15,787 nt of DNA from an uncultured Oscillospiraceae bacterium. Its GTDB lineage: Bacteria; Bacillota; Clostridia; Oscillospirales; Acutalibacteraceae. The notes beneath the pieces were generated by a model that did no database searches, had not been told where the DNA came from, and saw only the letters and a program-made list of their open reading frames with translations. Below are positions 7,730 through 13,318 of the stretch, one piece after another. Location: contig UREO01000024.1 in assembly GCA_900546895.1 (NCBI GenBank), positions 1 to 15,787 of the forward strand. Reading direction: 5' to 3'. Position numbers and translations under genes: made by a program. The stretch's first letter is position 1. Each line of letters begins with the position of its first letter.

Positions 7730-7948
7730 TTATGATTTATTTAAAAATTCATTTAAATAATTCCGAAGTCTTTCAGCCATTTCCGTATTCAGCTGCACAT
7801 TCAGCGGACAGGTTTCCAAACCGGATTCCTGTCCTGCGGCGTGAACCCAAATGGAGAAATATTCCTGATTAAAGTTAACGTCCATTGCGGTCTTGTTATA
7901 AACGCTGATCAGTCTGCCGCACTTCCTTATATCCGTTATTTTCGCCAT
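7730..7948 (-). CDS. Small hypothetical protein, possible operon partner of the gene at 7110-7652
   Basis: The 72-residue protein starts MAKITDIRKCGRLISVYN. AAGGAGGA lies 5 bases before the ATG at 7948. The first two-thirds look like beta strands (DVNFNQEYFSIWVHAAG), and the last 20 residues form an amphipathic helix (TEMAERLRNYLNEFL). There is no signal or membrane segment. I do not recognise the family. Its good promoter and strong ribosome binding site argue that it is expressed. Confidence 0.6.
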   Translation of the reverse strand: MAKITDIRKCGRLISVYNKTAMDVNFNQEYFSIWVHAAGQESGLETCPLNVQLNTEMAERLRNYLNEFLNKS

Positions 7949-8025
7949 TTTTGTCCTCCTTGTTTTTATAATCACGATTTTTTTGACGAAGCATGACCTG
8001 TGATTTACATAAAATCATTAGAACT

Positions 8026-8054
8026 ATTGTAGCATTCGTGTATTTACAAAACAA
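8026..8054 (-). promoter_or_regulatory. Promoter for the 7110-7948 gene pair
   Basis: On the minus strand TTGTTT (8054-8049), 17 bases, then TACAAT (8031-8026), about 80 bases before the ATG at 7948. Confidence 0.5.
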
Positions 8055-8078
8055 GCATATTTCGTGAAATGATTTTTC

Positions 8079-8888
8079 CTATTTCCCACTTAATTCGTTC
8101 AGGGTTCCAAAGGTATATCCGGCGGTTTCCCATTTGGAGAGCAATTCGTCCAATATCTCTGAATTTGTTTTGGAGGTACTGTGCAGCAGCACAATTGCTC
8201 CGGGGTGGATACGAGGAATCAGCTTGTCAAAGGCCTGATCCTTCGTCGGCTGCTTATCCTGATACCAGTCCACATAAGCGAGGCTCCAGAAAATCGTTTT
8301 ATATCCGAGCGCGCTGGCCTGCTTCAGGTTATTGACACTGTATTTTCCCTGTGGGGGACGATAATATTTTTGCAGATCCTGCCCGGTGATTCCCTTGAAT
8401 TTTGTTTCTACCGCTGAGATCTCTTTTTGAAACGATGTCATGTCTGAAATTTTTGACATATCGGGATGCGTATTGGTGTGGTTTCCGACAATGTGGCCTT
8501 CCGCAATCATTCGTTTCACAAGATCAGGGCTTGTATTCAAATAATTCCCCACTACAAAAAAAGTTGCTTTTACATTGTGCTTTTTTAAAGCATCCAGAAT
8601 CGCTGGCGTATACCCATTTTCATACCCGGCATCAAACGTCAGGTAAATCACCTTTTTATCTGCCGCCCCCACATAATAGGCGTTATACTGCTTTAAAAAA
8701 TCCGGGGAAGCATTTCCTGTAGGCTGCTTGCCGTTTTCCCCAAAGCCGAGCCCCCAGTTGGTATTGGCGGCGGCGGTCTGTACGGCGATTTCCTGCTGAC
8801 GATGGGTAAGCGTAAGAAGGCCTGCCAAAAAAAGAATAAAGACTGCCATGACAATTTCAATTTGCTTTCTTCTAACGGTTATATACAC
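8079..8888 (-). CDS. pdaA: Polysaccharide deacetylase, PdaA-like (delta-lactam/cortex synthesis)
   Basis: The NodB-type (CE4) deacetylase has about 269 residues. Counting from the upstream GTG at 8900, residues 17-32 are a membrane anchor. The PdaA-like lead NWGLGF is at 48-53, motif 1 is TFDAGYENGYT (Asp90), motif 2 is HTNTH (His141, His145), motif 3 is RPPQG (181-185), and LLHST (238-242) supplies the late His. The TFDxGYENGYT form with a single Asp and the YYVG segment are typical of PdaA, which de-N-acetylates MurNAc so that muramic delta-lactam forms in spore cortex. GTG at 8888 is preferred because AGGTGA lies 8 bases upstream; GTG at 8900 has no good site. CATAATA at 8925-8919 could be a forespore sigma-G -10, but no matching -35 is clear. 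Confidence 0.88.
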   Translation of the reverse strand: MYITVRRKQIEIVMAVFILFLAGLLTLTHRQQEIAVQTAAANTNWGLGFGENGKQPTGNASPDFLKQYNAYYVGAADKKVIYLTFDAGYENGYTPAILDALKKHNVKATFFVVGNYLNTSPDLVKRMIAEGHIVGNHTNTHPDMSKISDMTSFQKEISAVETKFKGITGQDLQKYYRPPQGKYSVNNLKQASALGYKTIFWSLAYVDWYQDKQPTKDQAFDKLIPRIHPGAIVLLHSTSKTNSEILDELLSKWETAGYTFGTLNELSGK

Positions 8889-9214
8889 GATATTTGTCAC
8901 CTGCCTTACAGTAAAACATATTATGACATCGCAGATAATATCAGAAAAATCTTCAGAAAATAAAAAATCCCGCCCAGCCGCAATATAGGGTTGAGCTGGA
9001 ATGGAAAAGAAAGCCGTGATAATACCGTAAAGGGACTGAAACGGGGCAAAATCCGGTAATAAAAAAACACCTTTTATAAAGATGTGGATATCAGCCCGTT
9101 AATTTAACACTGAACAAGATTCATTTCTCTTATAAATTGACAAATTTTCTTTTCCGGAACCGCATTCAGCTAAAATATTATCTATATTTCGTTAAAACTT
9201 CCCCAAAATATATG
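8889..9214. other. Intergenic region with leftward hairpins
   Basis: No convincing gene is seen on either strand. A short stem (CCAGC at 8974-8978, GCTGG at 8995-8999) is followed on the minus strand, after GCGGGA, by a T-rich run. A second, better hairpin with a U-tract lies at 9061-9085. Both would end leftward transcripts, yet no leftward gene lies upstream of them in this window. Confidence 0.4.
9061..9085 (-). terminator. Orphan leftward terminator
   Basis: Read on the minus strand, ACAUCUUU (9085-9078) pairs completely, with one U-G, with AAAGGUGU (9074-9067) around a 3-base loop and runs straight into a U-tract of at least six. It is oriented leftward, with no obvious gene before it. 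Confidence 0.55.
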
Positions 9215-9243
9215 TTGACATTCATTGAAAAGTGTAATATTCT
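9215..9243 (+). promoter_or_regulatory. Sigma-A promoter for the small-ORF region
   Basis: TTGACA (9215-9220), 17 bases, then TATTCT (9238-9243). The -35 is perfect. Transcription would start near 9250 and run through the small frames into the 79-residue membrane protein gene. Confidence 0.6.
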
Positions 9244-9282
9244 TTAATCGTAAATAAGAATGATAATTGGGAGTTATGCGTT

Positions 9283-9513
9283 ATGAAAATAATCGAACCG
9301 GAGTAACATCGTCAGATGGCGGATCTGTTCCCCCAAAAAGTAATATTCCTCCATATTGACAGCCGGTTGCTTGCAATTGAATTTATGGAGGGCCTTTCAT
9401 GACCACTCCCCGCAGGATTGGTCATTTTTATTATATATCATCCTATCAAGATTCGAGGTGAAAAGAAGTTGGACATTCTCAAAAATCTGTTCACATCTGT
9501 GCGTTCGCCATAA
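9283..9513 (+). pseudogene. Single frame with two stops: broken gene or chain of tiny ORFs
   Basis: One frame runs 76 codons from ATG 9283 (GGGAG upstream) to TAA 9511, broken by TAA at 9304 and TGA at 9400. Read as a decayed gene, it would encode one small protein with a hydrophobic middle. Read as separate short frames, it gives MKIIEPE, then a 28-residue frame at 9316-9402. A 20-residue frame in another register (9399-9461, GGAGGG 7 bases before ATG) overlaps that stop as ATGA. A 14-residue frame follows from TTG at 9469 (MDILKNLFTSVRSP), with GAGGTGA overlapping the previous stop. The ribosome binding sites and overlaps could mean a coupled leader-peptide series. I cannot decide between the two, and no family is recognised. 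Confidence 0.35.
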
Positions 9514-9528
9514 GAAAGGAGATTCATT

Positions 9529-9768
9529 ATGAAAACAAGTGCCCGTTCCGTGATCATTTGGAAAAAAACCTATGACACCGTTACAAAGGATGAAGGAAAA
9601 CGTCATGAAGTGAAAACGATTCAATGGTGTCTGCCGAGCATTAATTCAAAAACCCTTCTGAAGGCTCTGAACGTCTTTCTGCTCATTCTTTTACTGATTG
9701 CCATTCTTACGGATAAAATGAAAGAAGTCGCCCCAATAATGACGTTCATATTGGAGCAACTTCGTTGA
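9529..9768 (+). CDS. Small single-pass membrane protein, unknown
   Basis: The 79-residue protein has a polar, Lys-rich N-terminus (MKTSARSVIIWKKTYDTV), one strong membrane helix at about 43-60 (LLKALNVFLLILLLIAIL) and a short C-terminal segment. GAAAGGAGA lies 6 bases before the ATG. It is the last gene of a unit that begins with the promoter at 9215 and ends with hairpins at 9787 and 9888. No family is recognised. Confidence 0.55.
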   Translation: MKTSARSVIIWKKTYDTVTKDEGKRHEVKTIQWCLPSINSKTLLKALNVFLLILLLIAILTDKMKEVAPIMTFILEQLR

Positions 9769-9786
9769 AAAAAAGCACATAAGCCA

Positions 9787-9811
9787 ATACACATTATCTT
9801 GCAATGTGTAT
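9787..9811 (+). terminator. Hairpin after the 79-residue membrane protein gene
   Basis: ATACACATT (9787-9795) pairs perfectly with AATGTGTAT (9803-9811) over a 7-base loop. A run of six Ts follows after 8 bases. Confidence 0.5.
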
Positions 9812-9887
9812 AAACTCTATTTTTTAAATTAACATAAAATTCATACTCTGTCAATGTTTATTTCACAAAATAATTATAATTTGGCAC

Positions 9888-9922
9888 AAAAGGGTATCGT
9901 ATGAATTTGCGGTGCCCTTTTT
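9888..9922. terminator. Bidirectional terminator
   Basis: A 12-bp stem with two G-T pairs (9888-9899 with 9910-9921) runs into TTTTT on the plus strand and CCCTTTT on the minus strand. It lies between the convergent membrane-protein gene and the deacetylase remnant. Confidence 0.7.
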
Positions 9923-9963
9923 CTATCGACTTCCCTCCTTCAAAGGCAAAGTAAAATAGATTT

Positions 9964-10227
9964 TTATCCGTTGTCTTTTATCTGCATTCCGGTATGGTCT
10001 ATGGTGTAGTTGTCTTTATAGATCAGCTGTGATACGGGAACGATCTGATATCCTTGGCTCTGCAGCGTCTCTATGATTTGAGGAAGGGCCGCCGGTGTGT
10101 TTTTCGCACCGTTATGGAACAAAACGATTGAACCGGGTTTTACCGTAGTAGTCACTCGGGTAACAATAGCACTTGGCGGCGGGTTTTTCCAATCAAGACT
10201 ATCATCATTAGATATAAAAATAATGTA
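9964..10227 (-). pseudogene. C-terminal remnant of a second polysaccharide deacetylase
   Basis: The frame encodes only the end of a CE4/NodB deacetylase: DSLDWKNPPPSAIVTRV, then VKPGSIVLFHNGAKNTP, then a C-terminal helix and QGYQIVPVSQLI. This matches the region after motif 3 in PgdA-like deacetylases of Clostridia. The N-terminal TFDDG and HxxH motifs are absent. Homology stops near 10203, and an in-frame TAG occurs at 10230-10228, so there is no usable 5' end. An internal GTG at 10155 has no ribosome binding site. The remaining part has no stop or frameshift, which suggests recent or reversible truncation. It adjoins the lysis end of a prophage. Confidence 0.8.
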
Positions 10228-10331
10228 CTATATCAGAAAGATTAACTAAATTTAACGCTTATTCATCAGTTGTAGATTCTGAATATCTAAAATATATTTT
10301 TGTCTTTATACGAAACTTGGTATATTTTTGG

Positions 10332-10360
10332 TTGTTTTTACAGAATCCCAATGGTAAAAT
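10332..10360 (+). promoter_or_regulatory. Promoter of a short plus-strand unit
   Basis: TTGTTT (10332-10337), 17 bases, then TAAAAT (10355-10360). Predicted transcription from about 10367 to the strong terminator near 10624 would give an RNA of about 260 nt. Confidence 0.5.
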
Positions 10361-10465
10361 TTTTATGAAATAGGACGAATGCGGCCCGCTAAGATCTACC
10401 CAATTACGGAGGGATTGGTGAATCTGTCATACGAATACAAACGTTGGCTTATATTGGAGGTTATA

Positions 10466-10576
10466 TTGGCTAATCTATTTCTGGACTTTCTTAAAGCGTT
10501 ATGTTCAGGAGCACCTTTTTTACAGATTGTAATTAATGTAAACAACGGGAGTCAAAACAACAATCATGTAGAATAG
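10466..10576 (+). CDS. Possible 36-residue peptide of unknown function
   Basis: TTG at 10466 has GGAGG 5 bases upstream and opens a 36-codon frame starting MANLFLDFLKALCSGAPF and ending in an Asn-rich tail. The same frame reaches back to ATG 10379 (65 residues) with only a weak purine stretch upstream. It has its own promoter and ends 2 bases before a strong terminator. I do not recognise it. The unit could equally be a small RNA. Confidence 0.4.
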   Translation: MANLFLDFLKALCSGAPFLQIVINVNNGSQNNNHVE

Positions 10577-10578
10577 CA

Positions 10579-10624
10579 AAAACCCCTGCTGGCCCATTTT
10601 ATTTAATAGGCTAGCAGGGGTTTT
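10579..10624. terminator. Strong bidirectional terminator at the end of the prophage late operon
   Basis: A 16-bp stem (10579-10594 with 10609-10624, one G-T pair) has A-rich and T-rich flanks on both sides. It ends both the short plus-strand unit and the leftward holin/endolysin/tail operon. Confidence 0.88.
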
Positions 10625-10667
10625 ACTTTACATATTCTGATTCATTTGGTAGTTTGCTCTACACGCA

Positions 10668-11099
10668 TTACGTTGCGGCCACAACTGTTTTCGGCAGCAC
10701 AAACACCGCCGCCTCAATCGCTCCGGCTATGATCTTTTCGACATCCGGCGTGATTTCCACATTTGCAGCCGTCAGATAATCTTTAACAAGCTGTACCGCC
10801 GTAGCCTTTCTCTGTTCCGGCGTGATCTGATTGGATTTTTTCATTTGTTCTGCGGCGCCAACGCTTTTTTGTGCCAGTTCAATAACCTTGTCCACTATTG
10901 CAATACCGGGCAGCCCCGGAAGCGCGGCCTGAACGCCATCCAGAATGGTGTCCGCTGTTAACAGTCCAGCCTGCGCCGAATCGATGATCTGGTCTGTGTT
11001 TACTCCTTTCTTTTTCAGCAGGGGGATAAGAACTGCTGAAGCAAGAACTATTCCGCCAACAATTCCGACGATTAACACGAGAATTTCAAAATTACTCAT
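10668..11099 (-). CDS. Phage holin, LLH-type
   Basis: The 143-residue protein has one N-terminal membrane helix (about 5-27, ILVLIVGIVGGIVLASAVLI), a basic stretch (KKK), and then a long helical cytoplasmic part. The middle (AEQMKKSNQITPEQRKATA, 83-101) and the end, which looks like an amphipathic C-terminal helix (AAVFVLPKT), match the pattern of LLH-family phage holins. Its role would be to permeabilise the membrane so that the endolysin reaches the wall. AAAGAGGT lies 4-5 bases before the ATG. It is the last gene of the late operon, after the endolysin gene. Confidence 0.8.
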   Translation of the reverse strand: MSNFEILVLIVGIVGGIVLASAVLIPLLKKKGVNTDQIIDSAQAGLLTADTILDGVQAALPGLPGIAIVDKVIELAQKSVGAAEQMKKSNQITPEQRKATAVQLVKDYLTAANVEITPDVEKIIAGAIEAAVFVLPKTVVAAT

Positions 11100-11128
11100 A
11101 TGTACCTCTTTCCGCCCATGTGGGCATT

Positions 11129-11884
11129 TTATTTCATGTGAGCAACGAATTGCTTCACATCATTGACGTAGATACCCGCTGCCGTCCCTGGCGCGCCAAA
11201 CCCTACCAGGTAATAAAAATAGTCATTACCAGACTGATAGCGCGGCAGGACAGTTACAACGCCACCTGTACCGGCATTTACCTTCGGTGCTGATTTCGCG
11301 GTCACTTTTAGCTGATAGTTTCCACCGCGGTCAAGGATGACATCGGTCGTTGTATCGGATTTGAAATCTGATTCCGGTCCGATGTATTCCAGCCACGGGG
11401 ATTTGAACCAGTATGTCCAGGGACGATCTTTCACGCGGGTTTTTACCACGCCGTAAACTGTCCCGCGCGCCTCAATAGCATACCCACCGCCGATATATAC
11501 TCCGAAATGGCCGTTCATGTGCAAGCAGATACCGGGAACTTCCGGCAAGGTGGAAATCGGTCCCTTTTCGGTTGAACGATTGAAAGCACCATTCGCGGAA
11601 GTATCGTAATCGGTGCGGTACCCGGAATGTGGATTGTCCCCATACTTGTCGGTGAACAGGTACCATTTCAGCAAGCCGATGCAATCCGTCACCGGTTTGC
11701 CCAGCCATTTTTCACCAATGGTCCGCATCTGGCCGCCGGCAAGATTATTATCCGGATACCGGGCGGCGCACTGGTTCAGCAGCGATACCGTACAGATGTC
11801 ACCGAATGTCCCGTAGACATAACCGGATCCGGCGGCAAGCGCCTGTTTTGCAAATTCCACAAAGCCCAAATTTGTTTTGCTCAT
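11129..11884 (-). CDS. Phage endolysin, NlpC/P60-like cysteine peptidase with C-terminal domain
   Basis: In this 251-residue protein, residues 5-168 form an NlpC/P60-like domain: catalytic Cys68 in VTDCIGLLKWY, His126 in NGHFGVYIGGGYAIEA, and a conserved PWTYWFKSPWLEYI end. This fold normally cuts stem-peptide bonds (D-Glu to diamino acid). Residues 178-251 form a separate beta-rich domain (GGNYQLKVTAKSAPKV, VTVLPRYQSGNDYFYYLVGF), probably for cell-wall binding. No signal peptide is seen, so release depends on the holin. The ATG overlaps the stop of the preceding gene (ATGA), with AGGAGGAG about 9 bases upstream inside that gene. Confidence 0.82.
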   Translation of the reverse strand: MSKTNLGFVEFAKQALAAGSGYVYGTFGDICTVSLLNQCAARYPDNNLAGGQMRTIGEKWLGKPVTDCIGLLKWYLFTDKYGDNPHSGYRTDYDTSANGAFNRSTEKGPISTLPEVPGICLHMNGHFGVYIGGGYAIEARGTVYGVVKTRVKDRPWTYWFKSPWLEYIGPESDFKSDTTTDVILDRGGNYQLKVTAKSAPKVNAGTGGVVTVLPRYQSGNDYFYYLVGFGAPGTAAGIYVNDVKQFVAHMK

Positions 11885-12129
11885 GCCGTTTTCTCTCCTC
11901 CTTCTAAATCTTTAATCCGGTGGTTGGCAACGTCAATCTTTTCATCCACTGTATCAAGCCTCCCCTCGATTTTGAATACCCGCTCTACCACCGAATTGTG
12001 TTTGTCCACTTTCTTTTCAAGCTGCTCAATCCGATAATTTGTAAGCTTGTTTGCCGTCATGATGCCGCCGAAGGTTCCTAATACGGTGCCGGCCAGTGAT
12101 AATAATCCTACTATGATTACATCAGACAT
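11881..12129 (-). CDS. Phage TM/coiled-coil protein of the lysis cassette (XhlA-like role)
   Basis: The 82-residue protein has an N-terminal membrane helix (about 4-25, VIIVGLLSLAGTVLGTFGGIM) followed by a coiled coil with heptads (YRIEQLEKKVDKHNSVVERV, then DEKIDVANHRIKDLE). The composition and position between XkdX and the endolysin match small phage proteins often annotated as holin-associated or hemolysin XhlA-like. However, XhlA has its membrane helix at the C-terminus, so homology is uncertain. The ATG at 12129 is part of TAATG and overlaps the XkdX stop, which suggests coupled translation. Confidence 0.7.
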   Translation of the reverse strand: MSDVIIVGLLSLAGTVLGTFGGIMTANKLTNYRIEQLEKKVDKHNSVVERVFKIEGRLDTVDEKIDVANHRIKDLEGGEKTA

Positions 12130-12275
12130 TATGCCGTATACGCCTCCCCGGTAATCTGCTGGTATTCGTCGGTGGATATCCATCCGAGCGACACGGCACG
12201 CTTCAAGCCATCTATGGTAAGCGGTCCTGCACCGCCGTTATAGAGCCGATTGAGATTCTGCGCTGCTATACTCAT
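12129..12275 (-). CDS. xkdX: XkdX family phage protein
   Basis: The 48-residue protein starts MSIAAQNLNRLYNGG and carries the family signature LTIDGLKRAVSLGWISTDEY, ending QQITGEAYTA. XkdX proteins are small conserved proteins encoded between tail-fibre and lysis genes of Gram-positive phages and PBSX-like elements; their function is unclear. GGAGGG lies 6 bases before the ATG. The stop overlaps the next start (TAATG), and the ATG lies 2 bases after the stop of the upstream gene. Confidence 0.88.
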   Translation of the reverse strand: MSIAAQNLNRLYNGGAGPLTIDGLKRAVSLGWISTDEYQQITGEAYTA

Positions 12276-12277
12276 GA

Positions 12278-12676
12278 TTATCCCTCCAATGCTCTTAATG
12301 TCAGCAGGTCGATCATAGCCTGCTGAGATGTCTGTGTGGTCTCAATGTATGTAAGCTGCGCCAGCGTGACGCACAGCCTGTCCTCCGTAACCGCCGGGGC
12401 CGTGTCGGTGGCGGGCGTAATTTCCACAGCCTTGACGGCCAGCTCCGAGCGAATGCTGTAATTGTCATGGACATACTGCTTGTCGCCGTCGATCAGCGTC
12501 AGTTTGACCGTGTTGGCAGAATTACTGGTCAGGGCATCGAGCGCATCGAACGTGATTGTGTCTTTGGCCATCTGAATTTCTATGGCTTTCCGTTGCGCTC
12601 CCTGCGCATAGGTATTGACGGCCAGTGCCGTGATAATTGGCAGCTCCGTGCCATTTGCGAATTTGATTGTTGACAT
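12278..12676 (-). CDS. Hypothetical phage tail-associated protein
   Basis: The 132-residue protein has a beta-rich N-terminus (STIKFANGTELPIITALAVN), a middle with ITFDALDALTSNSANTVKLT, and a C-terminal helix containing QTSQQAMIDLLTLRALEG. There is no membrane segment or known catalytic motif. AAGGAGG lies 6-7 bases before the ATG. It sits between a tail protein and XkdX, where many phages encode small tail-fibre accessory or chaperone-like proteins. That role is inferred from position only. Confidence 0.65.
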   Translation of the reverse strand: MSTIKFANGTELPIITALAVNTYAQGAQRKAIEIQMAKDTITFDALDALTSNSANTVKLTLIDGDKQYVHDNYSIRSELAVKAVEITPATDTAPAVTEDRLCVTLAQLTYIETTQTSQQAMIDLLTLRALEG

Positions 12677-12688
12677 ATTTTTGCCTCC

Positions 12689-13306
12689 TTATTGTGTAGA
12701 TATGCCAGAATTGGTTACTGTGAACGGATTTCCTCCAACAGGATATAATGTGATTTTTTCACGTCCGGTAGCTCCTCCAAGAACTCTATCCGATACACAC
12801 CTATAACGTAGAGTAGACACATTAATTTCGCTCCCCAAATTTATGGCTTGAATGCATTTAGACCCAAGTGTGGGGTTATCAGAATCATAATGATATTGAC
12901 CTTTGGAAGCTATTTGCGTACCATTAATATCTAAATACAGTTCTTGCATCATGCTTGCAATATTGTTGTACCAACTTTCCCACAAAATTGAATTAGATGC
13001 TGGAAGACGTACCGGGTCGGCAAACGTAAATAGCACATCAAATGTGTCAACATAATAATCGCCATCTGTTCCATGCGTAAGGTATTTTACAGAGTAGTCG
13101 GAGAGCACCTCCACGATGTGTGCTTCCCCATGGGAACCGTTTGTAGTATGTACCTCATAGGTCCATCTAATTTCTCGTGTATATCCCTGCCGCCACACAC
13201 CCGCAATGTTGTCATAGATCTTTTTGTCCGGAACCCACACCCCGCCGATATTGCTGTATGGCTTGGCCTTATGGTATACGCCGCCGATATTATCCCATAT
13301 TGGCAT
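12689..13306 (-). CDS. Phage tail/adhesion protein with N-terminal NIGGV repeats
   Basis: The first 41 residues of this 205-residue protein hold three imperfect 13-residue repeats around [YW]-x-N-I-[GA]-G-V-[YW]: WDNIGGVYHKAKP, YSNIGGVWVPDKK and YDNIAGVWRQGYT. The rest looks beta-rich (strands around 45-110 and 130-200, with KGQYHYDSDNPTLGSK), like a receptor-binding or lectin-type tip domain. No family is recognised. GGTGGGA lies close to the ATG, just after the stop of the upstream tail-fibre gene. G+C of the main part is visibly lower than in the flanking tail genes, which suggests an exchanged module. Confidence 0.7.
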   Translation of the reverse strand: MPIWDNIGGVYHKAKPYSNIGGVWVPDKKIYDNIAGVWRQGYTREIRWTYEVHTTNGSHGEAHIVEVLSDYSVKYLTHGTDGDYYVDTFDVLFTFADPVRLPASNSILWESWYNNIASMMQELYLDINGTQIASKGQYHYDSDNPTLGSKCIQAINLGSEINVSTLRYRCVSDRVLGGATGREKITLYPVGGNPFTVTNSGISTQ

Positions 13307-13318
13307 ATTCCCACCGCC

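Noticed and set aside
8990..9060. Possible riboswitch-like segment with several short stems
   Set aside because: It was compared by memory with c-di-GMP and similar consensus elements. Conserved core bases were missing and no gene in the right position follows.
9397..9624. Minus-strand frame of 75 codons
   Set aside because: It is antisense to the small-ORF region, has no ribosome binding site, and its composition is not protein-like.
10181..10203. Exact attachment-site core
   Set aside because: Only one prophage end is in the window, so no repeat pair can be shown. The site is mentioned only as a candidate.
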